Assembly (NCBI GenBank): GCA_020441735.1
Contig: JAGRLQ010000376.1
Coordinates: 1-6,161 of the forward strand
From: Nitratireductor sp.
Lineage (GTDB): Bacteria > Pseudomonadota > Alphaproteobacteria > Rhizobiales > Rhizobiaceae
DNA length: 6,161 bases
Reading direction: 5' to 3'
The notes beneath the pieces were generated by a model. It saw only the letters and a program-made list of their open reading frames with translations. It ran no database searches and had not been told where the DNA came from. Shown here one piece after another: positions 4,859-6,161 of the stretch (the first letter of the stretch is position 1; each line of letters opens with the position of its first letter). The position numbers and the translations under genes are program-made.

Positions 4859-6161
4859 ATGCCTGCCTCAAGCCCGTCTCTTTCCCGTCACCGCAAGGCC
4901 ATCCGTTCGCTCACAAACCGCGATGAAGCGCAGTGCGTTTCCAACATGGTCGAATTGCTGGGGTTGGGCACAGGCCAGCGTGAGGTGATCTCGGTCGAGG
5001 CGGCGGAGACTGTCCGCACCATCCGCCGCGAGGCGGCCCCCGGCATCATGGAGAAATTTCTCACGGAGTATGGCCTCAACACCGATGAAGGCGTGGCGCT
5101 GATGTGCCTTGCGGAGGCTTACCTTCGCACCCCGGACGCCGAAACACTCGACGCGCTGATTTACGACAAGATCGGCGAGAGCGACTGGGCGCGCCATCTC
5201 GGCCGGGCGCAATCCTCGCTGGTCAATGCTTCGACCTGGGCGCTGATGCTGACCGGCAAGGTCTTCCGCACCATTCCCGCCCAGGCCGGCGATCTGGCAA
5301 GCGTCATGCATTCCCTGGTGCAGCGGCTGGGTGAGCCGGTCGCACGTACCGCAGTTGCCGAGGCGATGAAGGTCCTCGGCGCCCAATTCGTTCTTGGCCG
5401 TTCCATCGAGGAAGCGCTGGCCAATGGCCGCGACGCCATGAAGGAAGGTCATCTCCATTCCTTCGACATGCTGGGCGAGGCGGCTCGCACGTCTGCCGAT
5501 GCCAAGCGCTACTTCCTGGCCTATTCCGATGCGATTTCCGAGATCGCCAAACATGCGCAAAAACCCTGGCCGCATGACAATCCCGGCATTTCGGTGAAGC
5601 TGTCCGCGCTGCACCCGCGCTATGAGACTGTCAACCGCGAGCGCATCATGCTGGAATTGGTGCCCCGGGTAACCGCGCTGGCGCTGCATGCCAAGGCAGC
5701 CAATATTCCGCTGGCCATCGATGCCGAGGAAGCCGACCGCCTCGACCTGTCGCTGGATGTCATCGAAGCGGTTCTCTCCAATGCCGATCTCGCCGGCTGG
5801 GAGGGCTTTGGCGTCGTCGTGCAGGCCTATTCCAAGCGCTGTCCCGCTGTGCTCGACTGGCTGCATGAACTCTGTACCACCCTTGGCCGCAAAATATCGG
5901 TACGCCTCGTCAAGGGCGCTTATTGGGATGCCGAGATCAAGAATGCCCAGGTGCTGGGGCTGGAAGGCTATCCCGTCTTCACCCGCAAGGAGGCAACGGA
6001 CGTCTCCTACCTTGCCAATGCGAAGAAGCTGCTTTCCATGACGGACCGCATCTATCCGCAGTTCGCCACACACAATGCTCACACCGTTGTGGCAATCGAG
6101 GCCATGGCGCCGGAGGGTGTGAAGTTCGAGTTTCAACGCCTGCACGGCATGGGCGATGCGC
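4859..6161 (+). CDS. putA: Bifunctional proline dehydrogenase/P5C dehydrogenase PutA, N-terminal part (3' end outside window)
   Basis: The first 434 residues of PutA, a peripheral-membrane flavoenzyme that oxidises proline to P5C (FAD, electrons to quinone) and then to glutamate with NAD in a C-terminal domain beyond this window. The ATG at 4859 has AGGGAG eight bases upstream; a GTG two codons earlier is too close to that site. The sequence starts MPASSPSLSRHRKAIRSL, without the ribbon-helix-helix domain of E. coli PutA, so it is not expected to repress its own gene. A helical arm/linker region is followed by the FAD barrel. SVKLSALHPRY (245-255), IDAEEADRL (287-295), RLVKGAYWD (349-357), FATHNAHT and LHGMGD are all present. 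Lys247, Asp288, Leu350 and Tyr355 match E. coli Lys329, Asp370, Leu432 and Tyr437 with a constant shift of 82 residues. The later YxxRR proline-binding residues fall outside the window. It is divergent from putR, its likely proline-dependent activator. The frame is intact to the edge. Confidence 0.97.
   Translation, partial: MPASSPSLSRHRKAIRSLTNRDEAQCVSNMVELLGLGTGQREVISVEAAETVRTIRREAAPGIMEKFLTEYGLNTDEGVALMCLAEAYLRTPDAETLDALIYDKIGESDWARHLGRAQSSLVNASTWALMLTGKVFRTIPAQAGDLASVMHSLVQRLGEPVARTAVAEAMKVLGAQFVLGRSIEEALANGRDAMKEGHLHSFDMLGEAARTSADAKRYFLAYSDAISEIAKHAQKPWPHDNPGISVKLSALHPRYETVNRERIMLELVPRVTALALHAKAANIPLAIDAEEADRLDLSLDVIEAVLSNADLAGWEGFGVVVQAYSKRCPAVLDWLHELCTTLGRKISVRLVKGAYWDAEIKNAQVLGLEGYPVFTRKEATDVSYLANAKKLLSMTDRIYPQFATHNAHTVVAIEAMAPEGVKFEFQRLHGMGDA

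Noticed and set aside
4313..4988. Two plus-strand open frames (4313-4723 and 4569-4988) spanning putR and the putA start.
   Set aside because: The first is the shadow of putR. The second runs across the control region into putA in the wrong frame, and neither has family-like sequence.
4868..6145. A 425-codon open frame on the minus strand.
   Set aside because: It is the antisense shadow of putA: the plus strand encodes unmistakable PutA motifs throughout, while the minus translation shows no family-like pattern. It is long only because of GC-rich codon bias.

Overview
This 6161-base, GC-rich window looks like ordinary chromosome from an alphaproteobacterium, most likely of the Hyphomicrobiales (Brucella/Ochrobactrum, Rhizobium or Mesorhizobium type). 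The clearest pointer is an Lrp-type PutR regulator transcribed divergently from a PutA that lacks the N-terminal ribbon-helix-helix domain found in enteric PutA. No RNA genes, insertion sequences, CRISPR arrays or phage genes were seen. The genus cannot be fixed from sequence reading alone.

Left part, bases 1-2953, plus strand: four tightly spaced genes that look like one transcript. The first is the C-terminal part of a LivF-type ABC ATPase, cut by the left edge. It is followed by a 200-residue membrane protein with a possible PH-like C-terminal domain, a YugP-type membrane zinc metallopeptidase, and a 414-residue PaaK-like acyl-CoA ligase homologue. LivF-type transporters next to a PaaK-like protein suggest uptake and CoA activation of an organic or aromatic acid. 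The membrane protein and peptidase sit between them without an obvious pathway link. The PaaK-like protein lacks a recognisable Ser/Thr/Gly-rich ATP phosphate-binding loop, although later motifs and the C-terminal lysine region remain.

Middle part, bases 2957-4681, minus strand: an Lrp/AsnC regulator (putR) followed after 36 bases by a 402-residue polytopic permease resembling the APC superfamily. The permease gene converges on the PaaK-like gene with only three bases between the stop codons.

Right part, bases 4682-6161: a 177-base, AT-rich divergent control region, then putA on the plus strand, open to the right edge. PutR is expected to activate putA when proline is present. The control region holds helically phased AATAC repeats with A-tracts, a perfect 10-bp palindrome and a 7-bp inverted repeat, all candidate PutR or structural sites. 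The permease downstream of putR is a reasonable candidate for a proline or related amino-acid transporter, but this is inferred from position. The window mostly contains recognised families. The least described elements are the putR-linked permease, the P-loop-less PaaK-like protein and the membrane-protein/peptidase pair within the transporter operon.
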